From Naematelia aurantialba (Eukaryota > Basidiomycota > Tremellomycetes > Tremellales > Naemateliaceae): DNA of 64,000 bases. The notes below the pieces were generated by a model. That model saw only the letters and a list, made by a program, of their open reading frames with translations, was not told where the DNA came from and searched no databases. The stretch covers positions 124,001-188,000 of the forward strand of contig JAKFAO010000011.1 in the NCBI GenBank assembly GCA_021527695.1. The letters are read 5' to 3'. Below, one piece after another: positions 41,002 to 53,247 of the stretch. Within the stretch, counting starts at the first letter, position 1, and every line of letters begins with the position of its first letter. Made by a program: the position numbers and the translations under genes.

Positions 41002-42471
41002 ATGGACATCACGCCCTTACCGCCGACCGACATCCTCTCGCACCACTCGCATCTCTCGCTCCTGCCGTCGCCGTTCGCTCGGCGGGGGCAGCCGTCATCC
41101 ACCTTCACACCGACCGCCTACCCCCGACCGCCATTCACTTCGTACGGCTACAGGCGGCGGCATGTGGACACGCGTGCGCCTCTAGACGGCTCGAGCCCCA
41201 TCGGATCCTTGCCAGACGAGATCTTACTGCACATCTTTGGCTTTCTGGACTGGGACGACGTCCTCCCTCTCCGCCGGGTCAACACGGCTTGGGCGTCTCT
41301 GGCGCTCGCGCCTAGCCTGCACCATACACTCACACTCACTGCGCTGCCCCCCACACCGCTGCCGGAGGTACTGTCGAAACACATCTTACCGGCTGTACGG
41401 CATCTGCACCTGCATCTCTTTCCGTATCCCGCGTCGTGTCAGCCATGGAAGCGGGACCAGCCGATGGCAGAGGTGCTCGAGCTCCTGAATGCCATCCCGG
41501 CTGGCCAGCTGCTCTCGATCAGCCTGCCATTCTCAGCCCCGTATCTCCCCAGTGCGGACACGCTGGCGGCGATCAGCCGGCTCGGCGGGCGGCTCGAGAA
41601 GCTCGATCTACGCGGCTCTGGACTGGCAGGCAGAAGCTGGCTTCTAGCCCTCGAACACCTCGGTCCTAGCGGGCGATGGCTCAAGGAGCTCGACCTGGGG
41701 TTCACAAACATCACCGCCCTCCCGCCGACAACGGCACCCGCATGGAAGGGCCTCACGTCCCTCTCCCTCGCATCCTGCTCCTACCTCCCCTCGACCGAGC
41801 TCGCCGCATTCCTGGCCGACCTCCCGCCTTCGCTTGTCCGTCTCGACCTCTCGCGTCTGGACCAGGTCTCCTTTGAGGCGCTTTGGGATATGCGAGTGAC
41901 AGCGCCAGACGGGCACCCAACAGCGTTGCGTGAAGTCAAGGTGGTGGGAATCGATCATCTCACTCGACTGGATATTCGGAGATTGAAACTCCACTGGGCG
42001 AGCCAACGCCGCCCCGCCGACGCCGACGACCCTGACACTCCCTGCCGACTTGCCGTCTCTAGGGCACCGCCAATTCCCATCCGATCGTCCGTATCGCGAA
42101 CGCCCTCGCCAGCTGGACGCGGCTACTCGAACTCGCCCGCATCTTCAACATCGTCATCGTCGTCAGCCTCATCAACAGGCCCACAAACACCGCCAGACTG
42201 GTCCTCTCATGCCCGTCTCCTCGGCGCTGTTCGTAGTCCTGCTCGCAGCCTTGAACGGGCATCCGCAACAGCATCGAAGAACGCGGTAGAAGGAATCCAA
42301 ATTCTGCATTCCGCGATTTTGGAAAGCGAGGATGAGGCGGGGTACCGTCAGTTCATTGGCGAGGTCGTCGGCGGGACGGTAGTCGATCAGGGGGCAAGAG
42401 CAGGATGGGACACGTCGCATGGGGACGACGGGACAGCCTATATGGGGATCAGTGGAGATGGCATCATGTGA
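41002..42471 (+). CDS. F-box and leucine-rich-repeat-like protein
   Basis: A single exon of 489 residues from the ATG at 41002. A clear F-box spans about residues 67-105 (IGSLPDEILLHIFGFLDW, then VNTAWASLAL). Irregular leucine-rich repeats follow, such as LEKLDLRGSGLAG, LKELDLGFTNI, LTSLSLASCSYLP and LVRLDLSRLDQVS. The C-terminal third is Ser/Pro-rich (SPASSTSSSSSASS) and ends with an acidic tail. It is the expected substrate-recognition subunit of an SCF ubiquitin ligase. It does not share the core motif of the neighbouring F-box-like family and is a separate gene type. The frame downstream of residue 330 changes in composition, so a missed intron near 42000 is possible. Confidence 0.8.
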   Translation: MDITPLPPTDILSHHSHLSLLPSPFARRGQPSSTFTPTAYPRPPFTSYGYRRRHVDTRAPLDGSSPIGSLPDEILLHIFGFLDWDDVLPLRRVNTAWASLALAPSLHHTLTLTALPPTPLPEVLSKHILPAVRHLHLHLFPYPASCQPWKRDQPMAEVLELLNAIPAGQLLSISLPFSAPYLPSADTLAAISRLGGRLEKLDLRGSGLAGRSWLLALEHLGPSGRWLKELDLGFTNITALPPTTAPAWKGLTSLSLASCSYLPSTELAAFLADLPPSLVRLDLSRLDQVSFEALWDMRVTAPDGHPTALREVKVVGIDHLTRLDIRRLKLHWASQRRPADADDPDTPCRLAVSRAPPIPIRSSVSRTPSPAGRGYSNSPASSTSSSSSASSTGPQTPPDWSSHARLLGAVRSPARSLERASATASKNAVEGIQILHSAILESEDEAGYRQFIGEVVGGTVVDQGARAGWDTSHGDDGTAYMGISGDGIM

Positions 42472-45400
42472 CGGCGAGGATGTCTCGATTTGCCCAGAGG
42501 AGCCATGTGTGGCAGGTTGCCTGGACGATCGTTTTTTGCGAGCTCACCGATGACTGGGGCAAGGCGGGTCGCCAGCCGCAGCCACCCACGCGCGTATATC
42601 ATCTCCTTCATATAGTTCCAGTCCGCACTGGAAGCAGGCCGACGTTGTACAGATCTCCCCACCTGTTGTAGACAATATGGACAGTAGGACTATCTGGTCA
42701 ACTTGCTCAATGGTAAATTCCACCAAACGCGCTCCTCGGTTCATCTGCAGAATGGATTCCAGCCTCCGCCTGCCAGTTGTCAGATGCCAGGGAATTGCAA
42801 AGGCGGAAAGCATTTTGGCGGCTGCTTGGGGTGACAGGTGACAGGTCACCGTGCTGACGATGCTGACAGGGGAGTGGCAGGGCGTTCCTTATCAGATAGA
42901 CTGTGGGCTGTCCTGAAACGCACACAACCAGATCGGAGCGGCATGGGAGAACAAGACGTTTAGAGCGTTCCTATCTTGAAAGAAGGTTCACCACGCTAGG
43001 GCAGCTTTACCTCGAGGATTAGTAGGCTCTCGCTGCCGCGTGAGGTGGGCGGCTCTCTGATGACTGAGTTGTTGAATTGTGTTCCATTCAGGCCCGGTAG
43101 GTACAGTAGCTATGAAGTCGAAGTCGAAGGGCGAAGAGATCAACTCAACCTTCTCCGTAGGGCTGGGCTCGACTTAGCTAGAGTATCACGAGTGGGGAAG
43201 ATGGCGAGGGCGGAAGATACCTAGGGCGGAAGATACCTCGAGATACGGGCGCGGCGCGGATAGGCGGTGTCGACGGCAACGTGTGCGCGACATCTGAGCT
43301 TACGCCGGCGTTTAGGACTGTGTTTAATGTTCGATGGTCGGTGCGTTCGACATGCGACAGTAGGTTGATCCCGTGCGGGAGTGGAGCTAAACGAGCGAGG
43401 TGGCTGCAGACATGCTGGCTGATAAACGCCTTGGATGCAGCCCTGCCCGCGATGCCTGCGATGCCCGCTCTGCCTGACCAAGCTGCCACAAGGCGGTCTA
43501 ATGATGATTTGGCGAGGCAGGTGTGTAGGCGTGGTGTGGCGCGGTGTAGTATGAAGTGCGACGTGGCCGGGCAAGACCGATGCGACTGCGGTGTTCCAAG
43601 CTCAAGGTTCGAGGGCAGATGCCACAGACTGACCCCGACAACAGATGATGGGGTCAGTGGCATGCCGCCGCGTGCCGCCAGCCGTGCCGCCGCGTAATGA
43701 ACGACGAGCGTCGGCGTCCCCCCAGCCCGCGTAACGCGCACTCCACACTTCCCTGGTCATGTCCAACCCGCCACGCACACCGTCCTAGACCCCCACCCCC
43801 GCGTGCAACCCTCTTTTTGCTTGCTTCTCAGTAGCATGGCACCGCAGCGTACGTCGGACCGGGCAAGGCAAAGCAAGGCCAGCGTGCGCCCAGGCGTGTC
43901 CAGGTGCTGGGTGCTAGGCCTACATGGGCCTACAGAGGCCTCGCTGTGATCATAGAAACTCTGATCCACAACTGAAAATACGCCCCTTTACGAGAACGCT
44001 ACCCATATCCCCAGTGAACCCTGTGCCGGGGGATTTCGAGCCCAGCAGACCGGTACCAAGGGTCTTTCCTACGGAAGAGGCGCAGCGGTTCCGGGGTGCA
44101 GCAAGGGGGGAACACAGGGTCGCTTACCGTATAGTTGCAGTTTGCTAGATTCGTCCCCACACCAGCGTTGGACTACAGGGCCAAGGCACGTCATCGATGC
44201 TGGACCCTATCCCGGCGTGCGATGCATTTTTTTTATTGCGGCGTGTGCGACTCTGCGACTCGGGGCCGACGACGCCGACAAGAGGCAAGAGGCAAGAGCG
44301 TCGACGACGATGACGCCGATGACCCGCATCTCACCCCCGCTTAGATTTGCATCACGATGCATGCAACTGTGATCTCTCCCCCTGGCGTCAGCTGCTCTTT
44401 GGGTTCGGAGGAAAAATCGCAGATCCCCCTAAATGGAACGAGGCGCCATCCCGGCCAATTGAGGGTAAACCCAGGCGGTAGGTTTGCGCTCGGAGTTGAG
44501 ATTCTCCGCGAGCGCACAGTGGTGCTGGTTTCCCGACGGGAATCCCGCGTACAGGAACCGGAAGCGAAGAGACAAAGACACCAAGACACACCCACCCACC
44601 CAAACGACCCACAAGGGCTTTGAAAACCTTGCTGCTTCCCGCGACATGTGGCCCGCCCAGTCGATCAGTGCTAGTAGTAATGTAATATGCGGTGTACCGC
44701 GCGGACCTCCGTGCCATGTCTTGTCGGGATGGCCCCCCGTTCACACACCACCACACCACCAAGCGGATGGGATTGAAACGCTGAGCGGGCGGCCGGCGGT
44801 TGTCAGGTCTTTACAAAGGGAAGAGAGGGATGTCTCGGACGCCGGACCTGGTAAACTTGGCGTCGCCAATGTGCCTCGCTCGTTTTGGTTTGACGGTCTG
44901 AGCTTGAGACCCTGTTGAGACGAGCATGCAGGACAGGAAATGGCCGAAAACATAGGAAACACAAGACGCCACCGACAAAGTATGCATGCCGTCGAGGTGG
45001 AAGCTCCAACCACACACAGACGGGTACGTGTCAAACCGTGTTGTGGCTCTGTGCTCGCGTGCATGGACCGCCAGCCTGCGCGGGCGCCGGCGATGGCGCT
45101 TGAGTTTGCTTGAGCGCTGCTGGCGCGCTGCTGGTGCGCTGCTGGTGCGCTGCTGGTGCGGGTGCGGGTGTCGCTCGTCGCTCCCCCCGTTTCCTTGGCT
45201 TCGGTTTCGGGTTTTGCGGGAAAGCCAAGGCAAGGGAAGAGCGTTTGTTCAGATCGCCCGCAGTCAACTGTGTTTTTGCATTTGGGCAGTGCGTTTGGGT
45301 CGCTGGGCGTCGCCCATACCCTCGTGGTTTCCGCAGCCGCGGGTAATTGACACGGCGGGGATGACGACACTCGAGCCCATACCGCGCCGGCCTCTTGCTT

Positions 45401-48400
45401 CTAGCTCCGTGCTATTGTTACCGTCTTATGGCCCTTCTCCATCCCCTCTGGCGCCGTCCCCACCCCCGGCCGCGTCCGGAACATCATTGAGCCAAACTGA
45501 ACTGTCGGGCCTCCACCGACGCAATGGCTATCGGGGCGTATTTTCCGGTCTCTGCCTCGCCTCGCCGTGCTCCCCTCGACTCGATCTGCCCCCCTGGCTT
45601 CCCTGATCCGCCTGCTGGCCAGATGCTGCAGCTCGAGCTCGTTTCGAGACGTGAGTGCGCCGCTGTGCGGGGAAACGCAGCACACCGGCCGACGATCAAC
45701 AGGGTGAGAACGAGGCGGTGGGAGGCGGGGGAACAATGCACACAATGGCGGGCTTCGTAGTCCGGCAGCGGCAAAAAAAGGTCTCGGAAGGTCTTACGGG
45801 CGCTCGAACAGAATCCTCACGCTTTTGGCTACAGACCGCCCAGAAATGCATGCGACTCGTATACATATAACTACTGTCAGACGACAGCCCACGCGAGCAC
45901 CTCTCTGTTCTTGCTCTCGTGACCATTCCTCGTCTTGCCAGAACTCGCATTGACACTTGTATCTCTTCTCTCTTCTCCCCGTCTCCCAGCCAATAATCAG
46001 CATCGCCGTCGAGGCAAACAAAAGATCGCTCTGCAGACCGCCCCTCGTGAGCCGACATCCACCAGCAGGCGACGTCAGCAGGACAACGGGGTGCATTGAC
46101 GAGGTAAGTGCCGCATCTCCCTGCCAGGTGGTGGCCACGGTGTGACAGGTGTGGCCAGCTGCTGCCAAGCCCGACTCGTCCCTTGTCTTCTTGCGTGCCA
46201 TTTCTTGTCTCGGTCTTGCATGTCACCCCGTTCCGCTCCTTGTCGTCTGTCTCTGTCGTACCCTGTTCGGTCATTCCCGTAATCTTTCGGTGTGCTCCTT
46301 GGTTCAGGTTCAAGGAACCTGGTATCGTCATCCCTCGTCCGCGATAGGGTGTGCATGCACCAGGGACGGACCGTAGCGCGTAAATGTTCTTGCTTTCCTG
46401 GTTTCGTACTGTAATCCATGATCTATTATCCTCGTCCCCATTTTTACTCCACAACTCTCTCTCGCCTCTCGCCCCCTGTCTCTGGTTCCTTGGAGTTTTT
46501 TTTTTTTTTTTCCTACCCCTCTTTACTGTTTTCGGGCGTATCCTATCCCCCCTCTCGATCGCGACACCAGAGACACACCAGAGACGAGAGAGACAGACAC
46601 ACTACCCGATGCTGCCCCCCTATTCCTTAATGTGAACCCCCCGGGAGAGCGGCAGCGTACGCCGTGACATGGACGATGCGGCGCTCTGCGTACTCTGCCC
46701 GCCGCATCGAATGGTACGACAAAGTCAAGTGCGGCACGGACCCATGGCTGCCCTGGCTGTCCTGAGCCTAGAGCTAGATCTTTGAAGCTACTTTGGCTGG
46801 GCTCATTGTCCCCTCGCTGGCTCATTCCGACGCCGTCGTCCGTCTCCCTCTTTCGGGTTACGCTGTCACCTTGCTTCCTCCCTTGCGGTTGTCTCTCCCT
46901 TTTTCTCTACCACCTCTGCTCCTCGTCCCGCCCGGGTTTCTTGCTTGTCGACTCATGTCCCGACTCATGTGTCTGCCCCAGTCACTCCCATTCGCGAAGC
47001 GAGACGCTCAGTCAACAGCGTAGTACGCCCGTAGCGTCTCAATTCACCCCGCATCCCAGACTCGCCTGATCCTGAAACTGCCTGGGTATGTCGCATGTCG
47101 CGGCTCACTAAAGCGGTTACTTTGCTGGCTGGTGCTGGCCCAGCTCCCCAGCCCTCTACCACAACTGTCTCTCCCTGTTTTTCTCGGCCTCTGTTCCGGG
47201 AATCCGTCCCCTGAGAAGCGTAACCGGTGTATCCTCGTCAGCTCGCCCTGAACCCAGAAGCAAAGCTAGTCGTTTACACAGCTGACACTTTCTACGCAGC
47301 ACGAGCACGCAGCATCCCCCCCCCCTGCTCAACCATACCGCCTTTGCACGCTCGCAGTCGACACAAAGCCGTCGACCTCTGCTCCGACTGTCCGCCGGAA
47401 AGTCGACCAGCGAGCCGGCGAGGAATCCGAACCAATCGAAAGGCATCTCGCATCAAACCCTACTTCTCTCGGCTCGGCGAGTCCAAGGCCGTGCATCATC
47501 CTGTCATCATAGCACAAACCCGCAAGCCAGCCCCTCTCAAGGTCCACAGGCGACGGGACGACTGGGAGACCATCACATACACTCCTCACGGACCGTCGAC
47601 CCCCTACCCCCCCCCCCCCCTTGTGGCTGCGCCGGACCGTGAGTCGTTGCCAGCTTGGTATCGCATGGTCCAGCCTGATCAACAGGCGTCTTTTGCATAA
47701 TACAGAGGGCCCAGCCTCCTCGTCCGCCTGGCGAGCCCACCCCTTTGACCCGAACCGCCCGACTGTGACTCAAAGGTCGCACATAAAAGCTCGCTTTTGG
47801 ACGACCTTTGACCGTCTCAGAAGCAAAATCGTCCAAGTCGCGCACGAGAAGGAGATTTGCGAGTCGCAATCGTGCTCTGCGTCGTGTCTTCGGTGAGCCT
47901 CTACGATACCCTAGACCCTCCTTTTATGCTGCTCTCCGTGAGGACCCCCCTCTCGGCGATCCCTCTGCCAATTACTTGCAACTCGCCATGGCCGGCGTGC
48001 ACGCCTTTTTTTCCACACTGCAAAGCCATGCGGTACGGGCGGGAAAAGAGGGGTCATGATCGCAATCACCCTCTGGCGTCTCGTTGGCGTCCGGCGACTG
48101 GTGACCCATGCTCCCCTCTCTCTCTCCCGCAAAGGGGTCCCGTTTAAACCTGGTCCTGCCCAATACACATAGCATCTCTCCACCACCGGCCTCGCCTCAA
48201 AGGCCGTCTCCCACCCAATTCGCACAATCATCATTTTGCTTCTCGCAGCTCTCACGCAAGTATAAGACGGCGAGCTGACAAACCTTTTTTCCTAGGGAGT
48301 CTTCGCTGAACCCTCACTGTCAGCTTCCGCTCGAGGTGCAATTCCCCGCTCTCTGCTGAAGGGTTACCGCCTTCAGAACCTCTCGTTCTGGCCAGTCTGA

Positions 48401-48448
48401 TCAATCAGCGTTTCCACCACTGCGGCGGTGCGCATACAGCCCAGCGAT
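42472..48448. other. 6-kb gene-poor region
   Basis: No gene can be supported. Local features are a CGATGCC(T/C)G repeat at 43450-43470, and a GCTGGTGCGCTGCTGGTGCG triplet-like repeat at 45115-45165 that opens spurious frames on both strands. There is also a T-run at 46497-46511 and a C-run at about 47610. From about 46400 to 48400 the plus strand is pyrimidine-rich with CTCTCTC and CCTTTT stretches, typical of fungal promoters and leaders; it may be the long 5' region of the TCP11/Sok1 gene. A 157-codon frame at 47227-47700 is the only candidate of note and is judged doubtful. Confidence 0.5.
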
Positions 48449-51004
48449 ATGGAGAAAGAACACGTCCCGTCCTCCCCGCTTCAGCACCACCGCCACCCTT
48501 CCGCACAAGCCAGTGATCCAGCCCCTCTGGAAGGCGAGTCGTCCAAGCTCAATGCAACCTTTACACCAGCTCTGACGCGACCGACATCCTCGCATGCCTT
48601 GGGAAGCCCGCCCGTTGCCACAGCATCCATCACTGGCTGGAATGAGCCGCATCCACATGTCGGCCCCGAACACTGGCGGGAACAACACCATGTGCCACTG
48701 TGGGATGGGCACGGGTCAAGCACTCAGCCTATAGCGAGTTCGTCGAGGTGTCCTTCCCCTGCATCGCCCATGGAGCTGCCGCTTCCCGATTCGGCACCAC
48801 TCGCGCCTCTGCCACCACACATTCGGTCCTCCTTGCTTACTTCGGAGCCTTTGAATCGATCCACCTCGCAGTCATCGTCTTTTGCTGCTCCTGCACCCCG
48901 ACCGACCTCGCTCAGCAAACGACGGAAGCGTGCGCTATCAGAACCGACAGATCTATGTGCTTCACCCAAGAAGCGTAAAGTCGGTCAGCCTCACCCTCGA
49001 TCCTTGCCCCTCCCATTTCGACATTCGCACCATAACCGGAGTACTCCCACTCCCTCTCCCGATTCTACAGCTCAAGTCCTTGTCGCATCCAAACAGCCAC
49101 CAATCAACCTCGTCTCGCTCCGTTCGCTAGATCCCGTCGAGATCCTCAAGGTCCCCCAGCTGCGGCACGATCTCCTCTTTGACAGCCTGGCCTTCCGACC
49201 GGTCACATCAGGATTTTCTGCAAGCTATACCGACACAGGGCGTAACGCCTCGTCGTCGTTGGCGTTGGATGCGCGTACAAACAGTGTCGTCGCTGAAATG
49301 TACTGGGAGAGCGTGGAGGAGGAAATCCGTCATGGGTGCAGGTGTACTCGCTGGAGCGTGCCTCGAGCCGAAGGCAGGGTTGACAGTCGTTGTCTTGCGG
49401 GCAAAGTCCGCGTCCGCGAGTGTCAGTGCGGCGGATGGAGGAAGGACTTGACAGAGGGTGAATGGACAAAATCTCAGGCATCGGCCCCGTGGCCCGCTCG
49501 ACTGCCCGAGCTGATCAGGAGTGAGTCACATGCCATCACATGCCTCTACCTGCGCTGACTCGCAGTAGCACTTCGGGAGATCTTGGTCACCCTGATGGGG
49601 TCGACTTCTCCCTGCGCCAGTACACTCGCTCACACCCACACACACGCTCATGCCCCAGAGTCTTGCCCAGTATTGACTCATGCATTGGTACCGCAGCTGT
49701 ATGAGGCTCTTGACCCCGAGTTCCTCATTCTCCAGGTGCGCCGCAGAGTTCTCGGCCACCGTATCTTCGAGATGCTAGGCGAGGCGATGAAGGTCCACTG
49801 CGCGCCTGTTCGCGATGCAATGGTGGATGACATGGTCCGAATCGCAAAAAGTGGGGACGTGGTTGCAGCGCTGCGAATGACTTTCGAGTGTGTCGAGATC
49901 ATGAAGCTGGTCAGTGGTCTCACGGCACGCTGGAATGCTTTGTGCTGACCATAGCAGGATATTGCCAATCACCAGGTGCACGCCATGCGGCCGTACCTAT
50001 GGACCGGTGCTGCCGCGCACGAGCTGTCGGCATTCCATGCGTCCGTCGCCTCTGCCGGCCACACTGTCCAGACATCGGCTACCCGGCAGTGGATGCGCTT
50101 TGCGTCAATGAGAGTGCTTGCTGCGGTGTCCCCGACTCTTCGGCCCTCGCTCATTTCCGACGCCCCCAACTTGATCATCCGCTCCATGGCGGAAGGGTTC
50201 CTCGACTTGGTGTTTTCTCCAGCATGGCACGACGAGACTGCGCTCTGGCCGCCGGCCATTCAGCGTCGAGCGGGCATCCAGCTCGCTGATGCGCCGATCG
50301 AGGCGGCGGCGCGCCTCCCCGAGGCTCTGAGGATGGATGCGAGGCGGCTGAAGAACTTCAATGCCGAGGTGCTCGACATGGCGCTGACGCACTCGATCGC
50401 CACGGCAGTCATTGAACTCGCCGGCTCCCACACGAAGAACACGTTGCAGGTCGCGCGTGAATTGAGGGACGACGTTGGTTTCGCGCTCGACACGGGCGGG
50501 GCGCTTCTCCCCCATCGCCTCGAGGGCGAAGTCTCAGATTTCGGTCTCCAGCTTGCCATGCGTGCGTGCGCGGGCAGTTCTGGCACTCCGCCCATCGCCA
50601 CGACTGCCGCTATCGCGCATGGGATCGACCATTTCCTCGCGTGTCTGGGCCCGAATGCCGTGGTCATCCTGCGCACACTGCAGGCGCTTCGCCGTGTTCT
50701 CACGCTCGTCCTGACCAATACCCTGCTGGCGTATCGACATGACCCGGCGCACGCACTCTTCGATACCATGCTCGCGCATCGGTCTACGGCCACGCAAGTG
50801 CGCCAGCGACACGAAGCGCGGCTGGCCGCGTACCGCGCCGAGGAGGACGAGCTCATCGTCAGGCTTCATCTGTCTCCCATGGTCGACGAGATGCGAGAGC
50901 TAGTCGGACGAATGGAGCGTATCGCCGGATTCAATCTCGGGTGTTTCTTTGAGGTCTACTCGAACGGCATGGTCGTGGGAGGCAAGGCCGCTCAGCCTGT
51001 TTAG
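48449..51004 (+). CDS. TCP11/Sok1-domain protein
   Basis: Three exons, 48449-49520, 49566-49909 and 49958-51004, give 820 residues. The first 220 residues are Ser/Pro-rich with a bipartite basic stretch SKRRKRALSEP and SPKKRKVG that looks like a nuclear localisation signal. The TCP11/Sok1 domain begins around residue 345 (LREILVTL), runs through LDPEFLILQVRRRVLGHRI and KVHCAPVRDAMVDDMV, and exon 3 opens with the hallmark DIANHQVHAMRPYL. The rest is mostly α-helical and ends GMVVGGKAAQPV. In S. cerevisiae, SOK1 is a high-copy suppressor of loss of cAMP-dependent kinase; mammalian TCP11 acts in sperm cAMP signalling. A role in cAMP/PKA-linked growth control is therefore inferred. The gene lies between the two F-box-like arrays and converges on the minus-strand array. 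Confidence 0.9.
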
Positions 51005-51651
51005 ACCTGGCTCCTGGTGCGGAGTAGGGAAACGGAGGAGCTAGGAGGAGGGAGAAGAAGAGGGAGGAGGAGCGAGGAGGTAGGAGGAGGAGCGAGGAGG
51101 GGAGAGGGAGAGGACGGAAGAAGAGCGAAGAGGAAAGAGGGAAGAGGAAGACGGAGAACATTTCTCTCCATCGTGGCATCCGCATTCTGCATTGTGATCT
51201 CTATCCTCCCATATCACCGTCATTGTATAACCTAGTTCACGCGGGCTGTATGTTAACATACTTCATACTTGTATAGCCTGTGTCATGACATGCACGACTG
51301 TCTCACGTGTTGATGTGTTTCCCTGCCGCGCGAGTGGTGCCCGGGTGTGATCACGTCGCTGGCTTGGCAGATTTGGGACCTGGCGCCAGGAGGTGCGGCA
51401 AAGTCCTGTTGACAGCCGCTCACAGGAGGTGAAGTGGCCTCATGGGGGCAATGGGCTTCTTTCAATGTTCTACGACGACCATGGACGATGCATATGCATA
51501 TCAGAACGTGAAGTCGGTTGTACCAGCGATTTACAGAGGTCAATGATCGCTGCGCCGTCGTCGAAAAACACACCACTCTGCTCATGGGGACGGTTTCACA
51601 GAAGGGTCTGATATTTGTCGTCGACACCTGCAACATGCCACTGGAGCCGAT
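51005..51651. other. Convergent intergenic region with polypurine tract
   Basis: Immediately after the TCP11/Sok1 stop, positions 51028-51155 are almost pure purine on plus (GGAGGAGGGAGAAGAAG, GAGGAGCGAGGAGGTAGG and similar). The rest is unremarkable. Confidence 0.7.
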
Positions 51652-52917
51652 CTAAGATGTCATGTTCGACTTTGAAGCCTTAGACAGCCACGACCGAGGC
51701 AGCTCCAGGATGAGGCGAGACTTGACCTGTTCTCTGACATGGTCCGGTGTCGTCCGTTTGGGAAACCACTGCAAGACATCAGACTGGCCCTCGACGCTCC
51801 TTAGGAACTCTTCGTCCACCGACAACTGCTGCTGCTCCTCCGCCTCGGCAATGCGGATGGTCAGCGTGAAGTCCGGCTGGTGTCTGAGACGGTGCATCTG
51901 GTCGTTGACGACGGCGCGGAGCGTGCTGGGCGATTGCAGGCCGTGGCAGAAGTCCATCGTGAGGCTCTTGAGGGGGAGGCTCTGGTTGCCGGGATCGGTG
52001 GTGCGATTGATGCTGCCCTCGACGCTGGACACCACCTCCGTGCCCCACGGTATGAACCGCGTGAGATGCTCCAGATGCGGCAGGCGCGTCAGAGCCAGGT
52101 TGATCTCGGACGACATGCTGTACGTCCACTGGGGCCGCGTGGCATACGCCACCCACCGCTCGTTCTCGTTGGCCCACGGAAGCGCGCGCGTCCCGAGCGT
52201 CGCATACCGCAGGCTGGTCGTGGCCGACAGCGCCTTGTGCAGGTGGCTGAGCGGCGAAAACTTGCCCTGCGGAGCCGAGCTCACGAACTGGACAGTGGTG
52301 ATGTTGCCGAGCAGGTCGAACGGGAAATCAAACACCACCGCGTTGAACGAGCGCACGCGGGAACGTGTCCACTGCTTCGTCATGTCGATGGTCAGCACGG
52401 TGGCGAGTTCGGCGAGCCTCTGCGGAAGCGGCGTCCATCCTGTGAATTTGCTGCTGTTCTCCGATGCCGGGGGGACGCTCTGAACAGGTTTGCCGGTGCA
52501 TCGCGCGTGTCCGTGCGCAGAGGATAGCGCGCCAGATGATTCGCCACCGCTGATGCTGTGCGCCTGCCCGTGTCGGGGGCTTCGGTGGGCCCCCGCTAGA
52601 CGAGCTCTGCTCCGTTTAGGCGGCACGTCGCCGTCAGAGTCCGCTTCGGCCTCGCAGGCGGTCAGCATTCGTGCGGTGTTTCCGTAAAGCAGGAAAGCGT
52701 CAAACTCGGCCCGGCGGCGGGGAAACAGCGTCCAGTCAACGAGGTCGCGCATCGCCCTGTTGACAGAGCGCAACTCGAGCACTGCAGCGATGCGGCCACC
52801 GCCGAGAGACAGTACCTCTTCCACGACGGACGAGAGCGTTTCACGCGGTATTCGATGCAAGCTGCCCCATTGGCTCACGGAGTCTGGGTGGCCGATCGAG
52901 CTGAGGTCCTCGGACAT
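51652..52917 (-). CDS. F-box-like family protein (member 4)
   Basis: A single exon of 421 residues from the first ATG (52917); a longer frame upstream lacks an ATG. An F-box-like N-terminus reads RIPRETLSSVVEEVL, then LELRSVNRAMRDLVDW. A Ser/Arg-rich insert of about 70 residues follows, then the family core RLAELATVLTIDMTK at about residue 168. The C-terminus ends in ELPRSWLSKASK. Convergent with the TCP11/Sok1 gene. Confidence 0.75.
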   Translation of the reverse strand: MSEDLSSIGHPDSVSQWGSLHRIPRETLSSVVEEVLSLGGGRIAAVLELRSVNRAMRDLVDWTLFPRRRAEFDAFLLYGNTARMLTACEAEADSDGDVPPKRSRARLAGAHRSPRHGQAHSISGGESSGALSSAHGHARCTGKPVQSVPPASENSSKFTGWTPLPQRLAELATVLTIDMTKQWTRSRVRSFNAVVFDFPFDLLGNITTVQFVSSAPQGKFSPLSHLHKALSATTSLRYATLGTRALPWANENERWVAYATRPQWTYSMSSEINLALTRLPHLEHLTRFIPWGTEVVSSVEGSINRTTDPGNQSLPLKSLTMDFCHGLQSPSTLRAVVNDQMHRLRHQPDFTLTIRIAEAEEQQQLSVDEEFLRSVEGQSDVLQWFPKRTTPDHVREQVKSRLILELPRSWLSKASKSNMTS

Positions 52918-53247
52918 AGCTGCTGAGGGTATTTTCACTAGGCGACCAAGGCAGGGAGTCGAAGACAGTTCAGCGTCAGTCAAGGCTGAGGAAGCGATCG
53001 CACTTTTGGGTTTCCGTGCGCTTGAAAGGTAACAATGCAGTGCAATGCCGCTATCAGACTATCCGAAAATGAGAATGGAGTGATAAGCGCCGCTACAATC
53101 TAAACGGTACTTCCACCGGAGGAATCCCCTTGAGCGACGTACTGTACTTGACCGAAAGAAGCCCATCACTGTGAAGAAGAGACGCTCTGCCATCCGAGTA
53201 CCCAGTCGCCCCGTGGCAAGAGAACGAACCTAAAGCCGAGGAGTAGG
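52918..53247. other. Intergenic between members 4 and 5
   Basis: 330 bp containing the promoter of member 4 and the 3' end of member 5. Nothing recognised. Confidence 0.5.

Noticed and set aside
44741..45370. 209-codon minus-strand frame with HQQR/SSAP repeats
   Set aside because: Generated by the 12-bp GCTGCTGGTGCG repeat; overlapping frames on the other strand are equally long.
45696..46454. 252-codon minus-strand frame
   Set aside because: No recognisable domain or biased composition. It overlaps several other random frames and has no splice-supported extension.
47227..47700. 157-codon plus-strand frame before the TCP11/Sok1 gene
   Set aside because: It ends in a C-run-derived poly-Pro and has no motif. 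It lies in a pyrimidine-rich leader-like stretch. Kept only as a doubtful candidate.
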